Assembly (NCBI GenBank): GCA_039545355.1
Contig: BCJJ01000009.1
Coordinates: forward strand, 1,529,757-1,593,756
DNA: 64,000 bases
Direction: 5' to 3'
Source: Trichosporon coremiiforme
Lineage: Eukaryota; Basidiomycota; Tremellomycetes; Trichosporonales; Trichosporonaceae
In this document: one piece after another, positions 1 to 10,334 of the stretch
Layout of the letters: each line of letters opens with the position of its first letter
How positions within the stretch are numbered: the stretch's first letter is position 1
Notes under the pieces: model-generated
Databases searched by the model: none
Told to the model about the DNA's origin: nothing
The model's input: the letters and a program-made list of their open reading frames with translations, nothing else
Program-made: the position numbers and the translations under genes

Positions 1-3000
1 TGAGGCTACCAAATGGAGCCCTCTGGTGGTGGATGCATATCGGCAACTGCGCAAGCTGAGATTTCATAGCCCGCAGAATGCAGATATGCAGAATGGATGG
101 ATCGATGGATCCACCCATGCATGCCGCAATTCAGCACAGCGCGTACCTCAGACTCTGCCGAGCCTCGTCGGTTGCCTAAGACAATGACTTGCTAGGCCAG
201 CCAGTAGGCGTCGGAAGAACCGCGCTAGATTCACGGCAGTTAGTTACCCCTCCTCCCTCTGGAGCTCTGGCCCTGGGCCACTCGGCGGCTGCACCCCAAG
301 TCTAGCGGCATGAGTCATTGTTTGGGATTCCATCAATTCCACGCGTACCTTCCAGCCCTGCCTTCCAGCTCCCTTCCAGCCCTTACCGACCAGGTGTCGC
401 TCGATCTCCACCGTTCCGCATAGGGTTGGTGGGGATGACGGAGCCTGGGTACAGGGTCTTGGACTTGATGCGCTGAGTCGTTTGGCGGCGAATCTGACTA
501 CTGGCGGCCTACATCTCTTCCCCGATCCCCGCCCTGTCCTATCCACATCGCACCTGTGCATTTCAGCAGGTATGGAAACGATGGATTGTCTGGATATAGA
601 GGATCCGAGGGATCCGAGGCAAGGCGAGATCGCGCAGTGGGTCCCCCGTGCCGCCGCCCTGCGTACCTGCGTCCTGAGCAGTCATGTGTTCGTGCACCGA
701 ACAATCCCGCGCTGGCCGCGCTCGCTTTTGTCATTTGGCAAGGGAACGAGGACAGGGCCGTGCGCCATCTTGACAGCCATGGCGCACTCTCTCGTGCCGA
801 TTGGAGTCAGCAAACAAGCTGGCATCTGGGCAATCTGGGCGCCATGGGCGCACGCCTGCCAGCGCGCCAGCCATGCCAGCTCGCGAACATCGCACGCCTG
901 CTAATGCTCGGCGGCGCAGTGGCACCGGTGGCGCACTGGCTTCCGGTGCATGGCCCACCGGGCGCAGTCGTGCGAGTGCTCTTAGCTCTGTGCGTGGCAT
1001 GCGTGATATGCGGGCAGACTCAGAGCCGCTAGAGCCGTGAGCACCGTCCTTGCAGTGTCGTACGCAGCGAAGGAACGAGCCAAGAAATCGCGCAGCTGCA
1101 CAGAATGCATGATCTCGTCTGCGGCTGAGTCTGTGGGCCCGCTCTAGAGCTCTAGAACTGATGACAGCCGAACGCCGGCCGGCCGCGCCAGCGTCATGCG
1201 GCGCGGGCACGGCTGGGCTGGCGGGCAGGAGGTCGGTCAGTTTGCACGGTTGGATGCTTTCCCCACGCCTCCATCCGCGCCGGCTCGAAGCGAGTTACCG
1301 CGGCGGTCCTAGGTAGGAGACGCGATGTGATGTGAGCGCGATGGAATGGAACGGCTGGCTGGTTGGCTGACCATGGCTGGTCTGCTGGGAGCTGCGGGCC
1401 GGCGGGGTTCCCACCTGGCTGACGCCTCTCTGAATCTGGAGCTGGAGTGCTGACGCGCTGACTGGCGACTGGGAGTTAATAAAGCTCTGACTAGGCTAAG
1501 AAAGAATAGAGCGTGCCTGAACGTCGACCCGGAATACGCACTCCCTCCCTCGCAGAGGCTATCTGGAGGTTTAGTGCGGGCGTGTTACGCAACTATCTTC
1601 GGGCCAAGTTTTTTTCTGCGCTAGTGGGCGACAAGTGCCAGACGAGTCAGGGACGCAAAGGGAGGACGCTACTCAGGTCCGACTACGTTTTTACCCCGCC
1701 CGATCCAGAGCTAAAGATGCGAGCACGCTAGCACACGCTTGTCACAGCTGCTCAGCTGGCTCAGCATTGCTCAGGACTGCCTAGCGCCCGAGGGCAAAGA
1801 CCACAGGGCGACAGGGCCACGCCAGTGGGGTCCACCGAGTCTACAAGAGTTCACCTGCTGACACCCGTCCAAAGAACCACTGCCAATCAAGACGTCCATT
1901 CCGCATACCACACACACCCACACACACCACCCTCCCCCCCGACCTCACCATCGCTCTCTCCACCACCATCGCTTTCCAGATCCATCGACCCTCCCATCCC
2001 GACCATCGACCCATCCATCCATCCACTCACTCTCTCCCCTACCACTCTCTTCCGCTCAACCACAAAACACACATCCTCAACCCTTCTGGTTCCGACTGCA
2101 ACAAGGCGAACCAGACCGATACCCTAGCGATCAGCAACCCCGACTCGGACCGTTGATCTTCTCTGACGTGGTACGTGTCAAGTGTCTGCGCATCCATCCA
2201 ACATGTCTGCATCGATATTGTCTGGCCCCAGCGGGCACTGTCGCATAGTGCGACTGTGGTCCTGCACGACCCAAAGGGCAGAGCGCCGCGCAGCCGCGCA
2301 AGGAGGGAGTTTGGCCATCTGGCCAGCGCTCGGAGCCCGCAACGAGCTTGGTCAGAGGCGTGCGCCTGATGGTAGTGCGCGCCGTGACGTGACCGGCGGA
2401 CCTTATATAAGTTGTGTTTGACGGCGAGGCCCGTGCAGGTGCGCCACTTAAGGTTGCGCATGCTGGCCTTGTCGACCAGTCTGGGGTTTGCGGTCTGTCC
2501 ACAGGCCACTGGCCCTAGCTGCAAAGAGCCCGCGGGCCTCGGGTGCAGTCTGTCCTGGCGTTGCTTGCTCGCATTCGCGCACTGGCATCACTGGCGCTGG
2601 CGCCTGCTGGTGGGCGCTGGTGCGGCTTACGCTCAGACTTTGGATTGGATGACGCCAGGTCCAAGTCAGCCATAGCCAGCCAAAACGCCTCGGCGACGCC
2701 ATCGCCGTTGTCGGCTGCGGACATGAGCGCTCGGCCTGCCAGTTGCTGTCGAGAACGCCCAAGCCTCCCGACCCTCGATCCCTCAAAGCGTCCTAGCGTC
2801 TTTGCGTTCTTTCTCCTTGCCCTGCCGCAGAGCGCAGACAGGCAGAACCTCGAGCTCGACCACAGTGCTAACACACCACAGGCTCGTGCACGCATCACAT
2901 TCCTGCAACTAAGGAGCTAGCCGGTTTTCACCACCAGACTCTCGCTCTTGTCCCTCTCGCGATCCCGACTTGTTTTTGTTTTGTGCATATCGACCGGAAC

Positions 3001-3525
3001 CCCCCACCTGATCCCCCCACGCGCCCAAGATTCTCGTGATCTTTCGACGCATTGGTAGGACACACATCGACCGCGAGTAACGAAACACACTTGTTCACGC
3101 ACGCACGAACTTTGTGGTGATCGACCCCGGCTCCGGCTCAGACATCAAGTGTCATCCACATCCACACACACACACACACGCGCATCGACGTGTGTAACCC
3201 GTGTCCTCCGAGCGCACGTACGCCCTTCATCCGTTTTCGGCTAGACGGCTGCATCGCCCGCTCATCAAGGATCAGGATCAGGAGTGTCACTTTGTGAGAT
3301 CCGTCAGAACAATCCTCGGCTCGTGGCGCACAACGCACAGTCCACATCCATCCACCGCAAGACCACGCGCCCGTGTCTGTGTGCTGGTCTGTTCCCGATT
3401 CCCAATCAACAACACCGTTCGTCACTGGTCGTTTGCCGCATTACGCTGCGCGACTCCTTGACCGAGCCATCCAACTCTACTCCCTTCCTTTACCGACTAG
3501 GTCGTCGTAGGACGTGAGGACGCAG
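1..3525. other. Long intergenic/leader region upstream of CYC8
   Basis: I see no convincing coding exon here; the open frames are short, biased in composition and in conflict with each other. Roughly 1830-2130 and 2900-3520 are strongly pyrimidine-rich on the + strand (CCATCCATC, CTCTCT and CACACA runs), as expected for promoter and 5'UTR sequence of the CYC8 gene. An orphan TATA-like TTATATAAG lies near 2405-2413, 1.5 kb before the CYC8 start. Short repeats include a GGATCCGAG doublet near 600-618 and (CA)8 at 3163-3179. Confidence 0.5.
3163..3179. repeat. (CA)n microsatellite
   Basis: About eight uninterrupted CA dinucleotides in the leader of the CYC8 gene, embedded in a wider CATCCACATCC-type pyrimidine-rich tract. 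Likely polymorphic. Confidence 0.85.
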
Positions 3526-3908
3526 GTGAGTTTGGGTCACTGATGGCCCCCATCATACTAAGGCTCGGGTGGATGGTCCATCCGTGTGTGTGTCGTGTCG
3601 TGTGCCCGCTGTCTGCCCGCAATGCTCATCCATTCCGTGCCGCAGCCCGCCTCAGAGTATGGTTGCCACTCGGCACTTCTCACGCACAATGACGTCTAAC
3701 ACACGACGTGAGGTTCCGGACGAGAAGCAGAGGGGGCGGTGATGAGCGCTCCCCTCTTCCGAGTCTTCTTGTGCGGTCGAGGCTACGCCTGAGCACAGAC
3801 GGCAGTCACCCCTGCCTTTGGCCGCTCTTCTCACAGTCTGCATCACGCCTTCGTGGACCTTCCATCTTCTCCCTATCTCATGTGTTGTGATTACTGACCA
3901 GCCTCCAG
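3526..3908 (+). other. Probable 5'UTR intron of CYC8
   Basis: A GTGAGT donor begins at 3526 directly after a pyrimidine-rich leader. A TACTGACC branch-like sequence followed by CAGCCTCCAG ends at 3908, two bases before the CYC8 start codon. Size (383 nt) is large for this window, where coding introns are usually 34-60 nt, but leader introns are often longer. The spliced form is inferred only from signals. Confidence 0.45.
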
Positions 3909-3910
3909 TG

Positions 3911-6900
3911 ATGCCTCCTCAGCCTGAATCTCGAGTTCCCCACCACATGCCCGTCCACTCCAACTACCCCCCGACTGGGCCGGCATACCCTTCCCAACCG
4001 CCTCACCCCATGCACCACCACCACCCCCAGCGTCATGCCTCCAACGGACCTCCTCCGCCAATGCCTGTTGGTGGGCCGCCCCCGCCAATGTCCGTAGGCG
4101 GACCTCCTCCGTCGAACATGGGTCCTCCTCCCGATGCCGGTGGTCCCCCGCCAGCCCCGGTTTCAAACGGCCACCATGGTGGCACGCCAGGCCCCGGCCA
4201 CCAGGTGCCGCGCCCCGGGCGGGAGAAGTTTGATGGCCTCATGAACCAGCTGGCGCAGGCCAACGAGAACACTTGGATGTTAATCGGTGAGTGACTGCGC
4301 AAGAGTGACGCTGTCAACGGGTCTCGCTAACATTCAGGAGCCGTTTCGGAACAAATGAATGACCAGGACAGGGCGCTCGCCGCGTTCGAGAACGCACTGC
4401 GTCATAACCCGAATTCGATCCTTGGCCTGAACGCTGTCGCAGACATCGCCCGCAGCCGAGACAACTTTGACAAGGCGATCGAGTACTTCCAGCGGATCCT
4501 CAACATCAAGCAGGACAACGGTGACGTCTGGGGATCGATGGGCCACTGTCTGCTCATGAAGGACGACCTGCCCAAGGCTTACACTGCCTACCAGCAGGCG
4601 CTGCACTACCTGCCGAACCCGAAGGAGCCCAAACTTTGGTATGGCATCGGTATCCTATACGACCGGTACGGCTCGTTTGAGCACGCTGAGGAGGCATTCA
4701 GCTCGGTGCTCAAGATGGATCCGGACTTTGAGAAGGCAAACGAGATCTATTTCAGGCTCGGCATCATCTACAAGCACCAGCGCAAGTACTCGGCCTCTCT
4801 GGACTGCTTCCGGTACATCATCAACAATCCTCCCCGCCCTCTGACGTCGTGGGACATCTGGTTCCAGCTCGGCCACGTCTACGAGCTGAACGGCGACTTC
4901 ACCGCTGCCCGTGACGCCTACCTCCGCGTTCTCGACCACCAGCCCGATCACGCCAAGGTCTTACAGCAGCTCGGATGGCTGTACCACCAGCCCGGCGCGT
5001 CGTTTGCGAACCAGGAGCAGGCTGTCAACTACCTGACGAAGAGTCTGGAGACGGACGCCGCCGACGCTCAGAGCTGGTACCTTTTGGGCCGTGCGCTCAT
5101 GGCGGGACAGCGCTACAACAAGGCCTACGAGGCTTATCAGCAGGCGGTGTACCGCGAGGGTCGCAACCCTTCCTTCTGGTGCTCAATCGGTGTCCTCTAC
5201 TTCCAGATCAACCAGTTCCGCGATGCGTTAGACGCCTATTCGCGCGCTATTCGCCTGAACCCCTACATGTGGCAAGTGTGGTACAACCTGGGAAGCCTGT
5301 ACGAGTCGTGCAACAACCAGATCACCGACGCGATCGACGCCTACTCTCGCGCAGCTGAGCTGGAGCCTCACAACGAGCAGATCGCCCACCGCCTTCAGCT
5401 TCTTCAGCGCAACGGCGGAAGCAATGCGCCGCTGCCTCCTCCTCCTGCGCCCGTCGACGTTCACCCTTCTCAGTACAACTCCCACCCCAGCGGCGGCGGT
5501 GCGCCCGGTGCCGCTCCTGGTGGACCCGGTGGCGAGTATGCCGGCCAGCCCAGCCCCGGTGGTTCGCCCCGCCTCGCCCCTGCGCAGATGCCTCCTGGAG
5601 GACCTCCCGGCGAAGGACCTCGCCAGCTCGCCCAGCCTGGCGGTCGCTTGCCCGCTCCTCCGGGAGACTTCCCTCCCCGCGGTGCAGCCGCCGGCGGCCC
5701 CGGTGGTGGTCCTCCTTCGCCTGGCGCTGGCCCCTTCCGCGGCGGCATCGCGCCTCCCCCGCTCAACCACGTCGATGAGAGCCGCGGCTCCATGTCTCGC
5801 CATGCTCCGCTCGGGCCGATCGACACCGACCGACCTGACCCGCGCGATCTGCGTGAGGGCTACCGCGAGGGACCTGGCGGTCCTGGCGGTCCCCCAGCGG
5901 GCTACAATGGCGGTGGTCCTCCCGGCGGACGCTACGACCCTGCTTCTGATCGTCGCGCCCCTGTCTCGCCTCGGTCACCCCACCGACGACCTGAGAACAT
6001 GCCGCAAGGGTACCCCCCGTACCCTCCTCCGCCTGGATACCGTGACCGCGAGGAATGGGAGAGGCGAGAGCGCGAGGCGCGCGGCATGCCTCCTCACGAC
6101 CCCCGCCACCCGTCGCCCAGGCCTGGAGAGCGTGGCGGGCCTCCCCCCATGGATCCTCGTGACCCGCGCAGCATGGCCGGCATGCCCCCTCGTGGTGGAC
6201 CTCCCGATGGACGCGAGTTTGGACGGGGACCTCCCCCCGAAGGGTATCCTCCCTATGGGTACGAGCGCGGCGGACCGGGCGGCTACCCGCCTCCGTACGA
6301 CCCGCGCCGAGACGAGCGCCGTTTCGAGGAGCACGACCAAAAGCCTGGTCTCGACCACGCCAACGGCATGCCCGGTCGTCACCCGTCGATGCCCCGCGAC
6401 CTCGGCAACGCGGACCTCCGTGCGCCGAGCCCTGCCCCTAGCGCGAGCTCGAAGGGATCGCGCCGCAAGGTGTCGGACAATGCTGGTGCCAAGAAGTCGG
6501 CAGCCCCACGCAAGTCTGAGCCTATCCCTCCGCGTAAGAAGACGAACGGAGCTGACACGCCGCGCGCCGCCGCCTCGCCTGCGCCCTCGCAGCGTGCTGG
6601 CTCTGTCCCGCGCCAGTTCCCGCCGTCTCTGTCTGGCCCCAACCGGACTGTTGATGAGGACTATGACGAGGGTGTTGACGCGCTGATGTCCCTTCACTCT
6701 GACCGCGGTACGCACAAGCCAATCTCGCCGACGAACCCGGGCAGCAAGCGTCCGTCGCCTCCGTCGCCTGAAGCTCGCCCGTCCGACCCGAAGAAGTCGA
6801 AGCCCAGCCCCCCGCCGCGCTCGGCGCACCGCCCGACTCGGCGCACAGTGATCGAAGTGCTGAATGCGCCGTCACGCAGCTCGATCGAAGTCCTGAACCA

Positions 6901-7297
6901 CCCCTCGATGAACAAGCTCCCTCGCCTCCCGGACCGGCACGAGCGTGAGCGCAGCGACCGCCCGAGCGCCGGCCCGGAGCGGGACCCACGGGACCGGCCG
7001 TCGCCCGAGCACGCCCGCTCGCCGGAGAAGGCCAGGCCCAAGTCCCCCGAGGACGTCCGAAAGAGTGAGCAACCCGCACAGCCGAGGAAGGACACGTCGC
7101 CGAACAAGTCGCCCATGAAGTCTCCCACGCAGCTGAAGGCCCCGAACTCGAAAGGATCTGACAGCAGAGACGCTAGAGACAAAGAGGGAGACGTGGAGAT
7201 GAGCGATGCGCGCAGCGAGCGCGAGCGCGGTGACCGCGATCGCGAGCGTGAGCGTGAGCGTGGCGACCGCAAGGAGACGTCGCCCAGCAAGACTTAG
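3911..7297 (+). CDS. CYC8: Cyc8/Ssn6-type TPR general transcriptional corepressor
   Basis: Two coding exons (3911-4286, 4338-7297) give about 1111 residues. Residues 1-105 are Pro/Gly/His-rich. About ten TPR repeats follow (residues ~118-483), beginning with a NTWMLIG helix split by the 51-nt intron and including the ALRHNPNS motif typical of Ssn6. The C-terminal half is disordered and Pro/Gly-rich, then Ser/Arg/Asp-rich, ending in an ER/DR repeat. In yeasts Cyc8 joins Tup1 to repress glucose-, oxygen- and DNA-damage-regulated genes, and the TPR block contacts Tup1 and DNA-bound repressors. The start at 3911 is chosen because it follows the probable leader intron; the frame extends upstream only through intron-like sequence. 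An IEVLN motif occurs twice near residues 964-980. Confidence 0.93.
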
Positions 7298-7783
7298 TGG
7301 GGGTCGTCATATAAGAACTTAGACTGTGAATGTAGCGAATTGTAAAGATGCATGCAATACTGCTCGAGATTACGTTGGGTGAGAGACGGTATTGGAGAGT
7401 GGCGAAGAATGGTGTGTGGTGGTAAGCACAGCGCATAGGGTGATGCGATGACCTCAAGCGCAGCGCGACGGAAGCTGAGACACGAGACGCCAGAGCAAGG
7501 CATGAGACACAAGTTGTCAGACGGATCTATCGATCTGTCGTGACGCGCAACGCGTGCAGAAGGGCATGAGGTGAGCCTGGCCAACAACCTGTCCGACCTG
7601 CCCGCTATCAGATACTTGGGAGGCTGCCCCGTGCCTGAAAATGCCGGCTTACTCCACCGACCCTGTGTAAAGAGTGACGTTCTTCCGATTCCGATCTGCA
7701 AAGTCCTCTTGAGTTCAGCATCATCAACTCTTCCTCCATTATAGCAAACCCACCACCACCACCACATCGACGACAAAACAAGC
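7298..7783. other. Intergenic, CYC8 to J-protein
   Basis: 486 bases that hold the CYC8 3'UTR and the promoter of the downstream J-protein gene. No TATA box, coding exon or repeat is evident; the last 50 bases are CACCACCACC-rich leader sequence. Confidence 0.5.
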
Positions 7784-8787
7784 ATGCTTCAGCTCCGAAC
7801 AAGCTCGACATTGCGAACGGTCATGATGGGCCGACCGACTTTCACTGCCGCGATCGCGTCCAGCTCAAGAGCGTTCTCGAGCAGTGCTGTCCGGGGTGTG
7901 CCGGATCACTATGCCGCGCTCAGCTTGCCGCGGAACGCGAGCCGGACACAGATCAAGGCCAAGTTCTATGAGGTGAGTGACACCAGCAGAAGTCGGTGGT
8001 ACAGTTGAGCGTGTGGTGCTGTTGTTGTCCTCATATAGACCTCGGCCAGGCAGCCACCCCTCTTCGCTGAATCCACCTTGGTTTCTAGCTAACGCCCCAG
8101 CTCTCGAAGAAGTACCACCCCGACGCGCCGACGGGCTCGGCCTCGGAATTCCACAAGATCAACGAAGCCTACTCCGTCCTCGGCAACGTGTCGAAGCGCT
8201 CCGCGTACGACGCAGAGCTGAACCCGAGTCTGGCGGGCCATCGGTCAGGAGGGCATGGGGGCAAGTGGCACCCGCATTCGCCCGAGGGACGGCGGGCGGC
8301 GGGGCAGCACCGCGCCTGGCGCGCCGGGAAGGGGACGTGGGGCAAGGCGGCACCGGGACCGCAGTGGACGGGACGGAGGAAGGTGGATCCGAATCTTGGT
8401 GAGTACGGCGCGAGCGAGCGAACGGAGTATACGCGAGCGAAAGCAGTGTGCTCGCTTTCGCACACTCTGATGGGCCCCGCGGCATCACAGCTGTCCATTC
8501 CGCCATGAAGAGAGCTGACCCCAGGCGGCGGCATGGGCATGGGCGGCACAGGCGGCCTGGGCACGGACTGGGACCGGGTACGGAACGGCCCCGTCGAGAT
8601 CAAGACGGGCGCAGACGCGTGGAAGTCCATGCGCTCGCGCATCAACAAGGTCAGAAACGACGAGGAGGTCAAGGGCGAGAGCGCCTTCCTCCGCTTCGTT
8701 GTGGTGGGGCTGATGGTGATTGTGGCGTGGGCGGGGGCGAGTTTGGCCAGTGCACAGGAGGAATTGGAGCCGGAAGAGTTGGACTAG
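7784..8787 (+). CDS. Mitochondrial-type DnaJ (J-domain) membrane protein
   Basis: Three exons (7784-7972, 8101-8398, 8525-8787) encode about 249 residues. The N-terminus (1-40) is rich in Arg/Ser/Ala without acidic residues, as in a mitochondrial presequence. A J domain follows (residues ~42-100) with the diagnostic HPD at 69-71 in KKYHPDA and a KINEAYSVLGN helix. The middle is Gly/Arg-rich and a single hydrophobic segment (FVVVGLMVIVAWAG) lies near the C-terminus, which ends in acidic residues. J-proteins stimulate Hsp70 ATPase; the presequence and anchor suggest partnership with mitochondrial Hsp70. Resembles fungal DnaJ proteins of the DNAJC30 type (J domain plus C-terminal TM), though I would not fix orthology. 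Donors are both GTGAGT. Confidence 0.88.
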
Positions 8788-8992
8788 AATGGCAGGGAGG
8801 GGAGACGGAGAGGGAGCAGGGAGCAGGGAGAGCAGGAGTATAGAGTCTGCTAGAGCTTAGACTGTCTGCATTGATTCTACGGCATTGCACTACTTTGTTG
8901 TTTCTTCTGACGAGGTCTTCTTCTCACTTCGGCGTCAGCCTATCACGTACCCTTCATCAAGAGACACTCACCAGCTACCCACTTCAGCAGAT

Positions 8993-9316
8993 CTAGCTGC
9001 TGCTGGAAGAACTACCGCTCGCCGACGAGCTAGTCGACGGCAAGATGATATTCGAAGAGCCACCACAAGTCTCGATCGTGATAGTGACAGTCGTAGTCGT
9101 GGTGGCGGGGACAGACTCGGCGTCGCCCTTTCCACCTGGCCCGCCGTCGCCGCCCCGTCCACCTTGACCGCCGGGGGCGTAGTTGTCCCCACCTGGGCCG
9201 CCGGGGCCTCCGTCGCCTGCGTTGGCGCGCGCGATGAGGGGCGGCGGGGTTATCAGGGGCGCTGGGCCGGGGAGGGCGGCCACGATGGCAAGAAGGGAAA
9301 GGGCGACGAACTTCAT
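8993..9316 (-). CDS. Small Gly-rich secreted protein, hypothetical
   Basis: Single-exon, 107 residues from the ATG at 9316. An N-terminal hydrophobic stretch (MKFVALSLLAIVAALPG) looks like a signal peptide. It is followed by a GGPGGPGG/GGRGGDGG low-complexity block, a TTTTTVTITIE segment and a Ser-only tail (ASGSSSSSS) with one Cys. No family recognised. The in-frame sequence extends upstream without a better ATG, and a TATA box sits about 77 bases before this ATG, which supports the chosen start. Composition suggests a wall-associated or adhesive protein, which is inference. Confidence 0.55.
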   Translation of the reverse strand: MKFVALSLLAIVAALPGPAPLITPPPLIARANAGDGGPGGPGGDNYAPGGQGGRGGDGGPGGKGDAESVPATTTTTVTITIETCGGSSNIILPSTSSSASGSSSSSS

Positions 9317-9392
9317 TACTGATTCGGCTTGGGGGTGTGGGTTGTGGATCAATATGAGAGGTGAGGTAGGCTCGGTGAGTGCCATGGGCTGC

Positions 9393-9398
9393 TTATAT
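9393..9398 (-). promoter_or_regulatory. TATA box for small secreted protein
   Basis: On the minus strand the sequence reads GGGATATAAGC, giving TATAAG about 77 bases upstream of the ATG at 9316. Position and orientation fit a core promoter. Confidence 0.55.
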
Positions 9399-10334
9399 CC
9401 CGTGAAGTGAACTGCGGGCAGCCTCGTTGCCGAAGAGGACGTGAGGAGCGCACCCTGACATATTGTTACGCTCACACTCGCTCGGCGCTCTCACGCCGTT
9501 TCGTGCCAGGCGCTCCTTGGGGCCTCCGTGAGACCGTGAGTCCACGAGGTGTGAGCCGTCTAGTTTGTACCCTGTCGATACTGGCAGGGCCGCAGCTCGA
9601 GCTGGAATCACATTGGAACCACCCCGTTCTGCCCTCGCAACAATTCACTCGCGCAACCTTGTCCCCCTGCACGCTGAGGCGGCTGAGGGGCCCAGGGAAG
9701 TGTACGACGTCGTGCGGCAGCTGGACGGCAGCTGGAAGGCTGCCGGACGGCTGTCGTCGCGTCGGCGACGGCCTGTTCTCATGGCTGCCATACGCCCTCC
9801 GCCTCTCAGCAACGCTGGGTGTTGTCCGTGACCAGAACACGCTCTGAGTTTGAGTCTATAAGCTCGTGAAGTGTCCGTAAGCTTGTCCCTTCTTCATACT
9901 GTTTCTGGCCCCAGACCTTCATGTCAGGCTGTCACTGCTCGCTATGAGCCGCGGAGAAAGAGTGCTCGGGTGCGGTGACACGTGCCTTGGGACTGTTGTA
10001 CAAACAGCAGACGCGATAAGATTAGAGTTGCGCAATCATGTCGTTATCTTCTCACTGAGGATGGCAACGTCAACAGGGCGGTGGATAGTGTCGCTCACAG
10101 CTTCAGACTTCAAGCTCACAGGCACAAAAGAGCTCTTGCCAGACGCCCATGTCCTTCACTTGTGGCCGGATGCTACGACGAGTGATAGACTACCGCAGTC
10201 CCACTTGATGCGAACGACTCTCACAAACGAGAAAGATACATGTCTTCTTCTTGTACAACGGTTCTTTGTGGATGCAATGATACTACTAATCTATCCTCTG
10301 ATCATGTCTAGGGGCGAGCTACCACACTGCCATT
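9399..10334. other. Intergenic, small secreted protein to MSH6
   Basis: About 0.9 kb holding the upstream region of the secreted-protein gene and the 3' flank of MSH6. Open frames here are short and compositionally arbitrary. No repeat, tRNA or mobile-element signature seen. Confidence 0.45.

Noticed and set aside
2039..2524. Open frames of 100-160 codons in the first 3 kb
   Set aside because: They overlap each other on both strands, lack domains and have Cys/Arg/Trp-rich composition typical of non-coding GC-rich DNA.
5424..6686. 420-codon + strand frame and several antisense frames within 4.3-7.3 kb
   Set aside because: Shadows of the Pro/Gly-rich part of CYC8; they lack any domain and the composition is Arg/Thr/Leu-biased.
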